Shown in pieces: positions 5,591 through 6,185 of a DNA stretch of 6,185 nucleotides. The notes beneath the pieces are model-generated. The model saw nothing but the letters and a program-made list of their open reading frames with translations, ran no database searches and was not told the DNA's origin. The stretch is from Actinomycetota bacterium (GTDB lineage: Bacteria; Actinomycetota; Actinomycetes; Streptosporangiales; Streptosporangiaceae), in the NCBI GenBank assembly GCA_003140115.1, contig PLIQ01000530.1, positions 169 through 6,353 of the forward strand, written 5' to 3'. The position numbers were made by a program, and so were the translations under genes. Numbering within the stretch: position 1 is the stretch's first letter; the number at the start of each line of letters is the position of its first letter.

Positions 5591-5932
5591 GTGCCCACTT
5601 ATCAGTACACCTGCACCGACTGTGGCGAGCCGGTTGAGGCTGTGCAGAAGTTCACCGACGAGCCGCTGAGCGTGTGCGCCGCCTGTGGCGGCCGTCTCCG
5701 CAAGGTGTTCTCGCCGGTCGGCATCGTGTTCAAGGGATCGGGCTTCTACCGCACGGACAGCCGGAACGGCTCGGTTCCCCCCGCGGACGCCAAGAAGGAC
5801 AAGCAGGACAAGCAGTCCAGCGAGTCCAAGCCCGCCTCGGACAGCAACGGCTCGGCGGACAAGACCGCCGCCAAGAAGTCCGAGACCGTGAGCACCGGGG
5901 CCAAGTCGTCCTCCAGCGAGAAGGTCGCCTGA
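5591..5932 (+). CDS. ruc: FmdB-family zinc-ribbon protein, Ruc-like redox-regulated chaperone
   Basis: The 113-residue product starts [21 protein letters not shown], the hallmark of FmdB-type zinc ribbons, with two CxxC pairs (Cys 8/11 and Cys 31/34) that should bind one zinc. [19 protein letters not shown] (about 40-58) ends the folded part. The rest (about 59-113) is a Lys/Ser/Asp/Ala tail with no hydrophobic core, predicted by eye to be disordered. This is the layout of mycobacterial Ruc (Rv0991c), where oxidation releases zinc, activates the protein to hold unfolded proteins and hands them to DnaK. The CIRCE operator just upstream strongly supports a heat-shock role here. GTG 5591 is set by the AAGGAGG site four bases before it. 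FmdB was first named as a regulator in methylotrophs; a DNA-binding role is not suggested by anything visible. Confidence 0.9.
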   Translation: MPTYQYTCTDCGEPVEAVQKFTDEPLSVCAACGGRLRKVFSPVGIVFKGSGFYRTDSRNGSVPPADAKKDKQDKQSSESKPASDSNGSADKTAAKKSETVSTGAKSSSSEKVA

Positions 5933-5937
5933 CCGGC

Positions 5938-6185
5938 ATGGCCGGCCTGGCGGACATCGCCGTCATCGGCGGCTCCGGCTTCTACGAGTTCCTGGAGAAC
6001 GCCGAGGAGGTCAAGACCGACACCCCGTTCGGCCCGCCTAGCGACCCCATCGCGGTCGGCGAGGTGGCCGGCAAGCGGGTCGCGTTCTTGCCCCGGCACG
6101 GCCGTGACCACCGGTTCCCGCCGCACAAGATCCCGTACCGCGCCAACCTGTGGGCGCTGCGCTCGCTCGGCGTGCGGCGCATCCT
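5938..6185 (+). CDS. mtnP: S-methyl-5'-thioadenosine phosphorylase (3' end cut off)
   Basis: Only the first 82 complete codons are present; the frame is open at the right edge. [24 protein letters not shown] has the GGSGFY phosphate-binding motif (11-16) of the MTAP/PNP family, and [30 protein letters not shown] (50-79) is the very characteristic second block of MTAP, with RHGRDH near the phosphate/nucleoside site. MTAP splits methylthioadenosine, a by-product of polyamine and related synthesis, into adenine and 5-methylthioribose-1-phosphate. ATG 5938 lies five bases after the preceding stop. AAGG at 5921-5924 inside the previous gene is the nearest purine-rich site, so translation is probably coupled. 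Related 6-oxopurine enzymes share this N-terminus, so final substrate assignment needs the missing C-terminal part. Confidence 0.92.
   Translation, partial: MAGLADIAVIGGSGFYEFLENAEEVKTDTPFGPPSDPIAVGEVAGKRVAFLPRHGRDHRFPPHKIPYRANLWALRSLGVRRI

Noticed and set aside
5746..6126. Minus-strand frame opposite the Ruc-like gene and mtnP
   Set aside because: It is antisense to two genes with clear motifs and has no recognisable product.

Overview
The window is very G+C-rich with strong third-position G/C bias. Gene content and order are typical of an actinomycete (high-G+C Gram-positive). The order galU - moeA/glp - moaC - mog - rimJ - sepX (glpR), facing away from a 5-formyltetrahydrofolate cyclo-ligase gene and an FmdB-type gene, resembles the Streptomyces and Mycobacterium chromosomes (in M. 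tuberculosis roughly Rv0991c to Rv0996). I cannot place it below class level. This is core chromosome: I see no mobile element, CRISPR array, tRNA, rRNA or broken gene.

Minus-strand operon (about 4828 down to 1). galU (UDP-glucose pyrophosphorylase) starts at 4815. It is followed by moeA/glp (gephyrin-like molybdopterin molybdotransferase family), moaC (cyclic pyranopterin monophosphate synthase), mog/moaB (molybdopterin adenylyltransferase family), a RimJ-type GNAT acetyltransferase, and then, after a 189-base gap with short tandem repeats, the membrane protein SepX/GlpR, which runs off the left edge. Gaps inside the operon are short (16, -13, 41 and 45 bases). The set mixes molybdenum-cofactor synthesis with the Glp/SepX pair, which in Corynebacterium and Streptomyces acts at the division septum with FtsZ.

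Plus-strand genes (4870 to the right edge). A 54-base divergent intergenic region separates galU from the 5-formyltetrahydrofolate cyclo-ligase gene. Each start codon has a TANNNT -10-like hexamer 6-7 bases upstream, so both mRNAs may be leaderless. After the cyclo-ligase gene, a 130-base intergenic region carries the clearest regulatory signal in the window: a CIRCE operator (HrcA heat-shock repressor site, 17 of 18 arm positions matching consensus), preceded by a GGAAT-N18-GTT motif that fits SigR/SigH-type thiol-stress promoters. Both lie upstream of an FmdB-type zinc-ribbon protein with a long charged, Ser/Lys-rich tail, matching the mycobacterial redox-regulated chaperone Ruc. Five bases after its stop begins a methylthioadenosine phosphorylase gene that is cut by the right edge.

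Nothing here is a wholly unknown system. The points most worth a second look are the stacked heat-shock/thiol-stress control of the Ruc-like gene, the paired leaderless starts, an unusual insertion in the Glp/MoeA protein, and the repeat-rich linker and leader of sepX.
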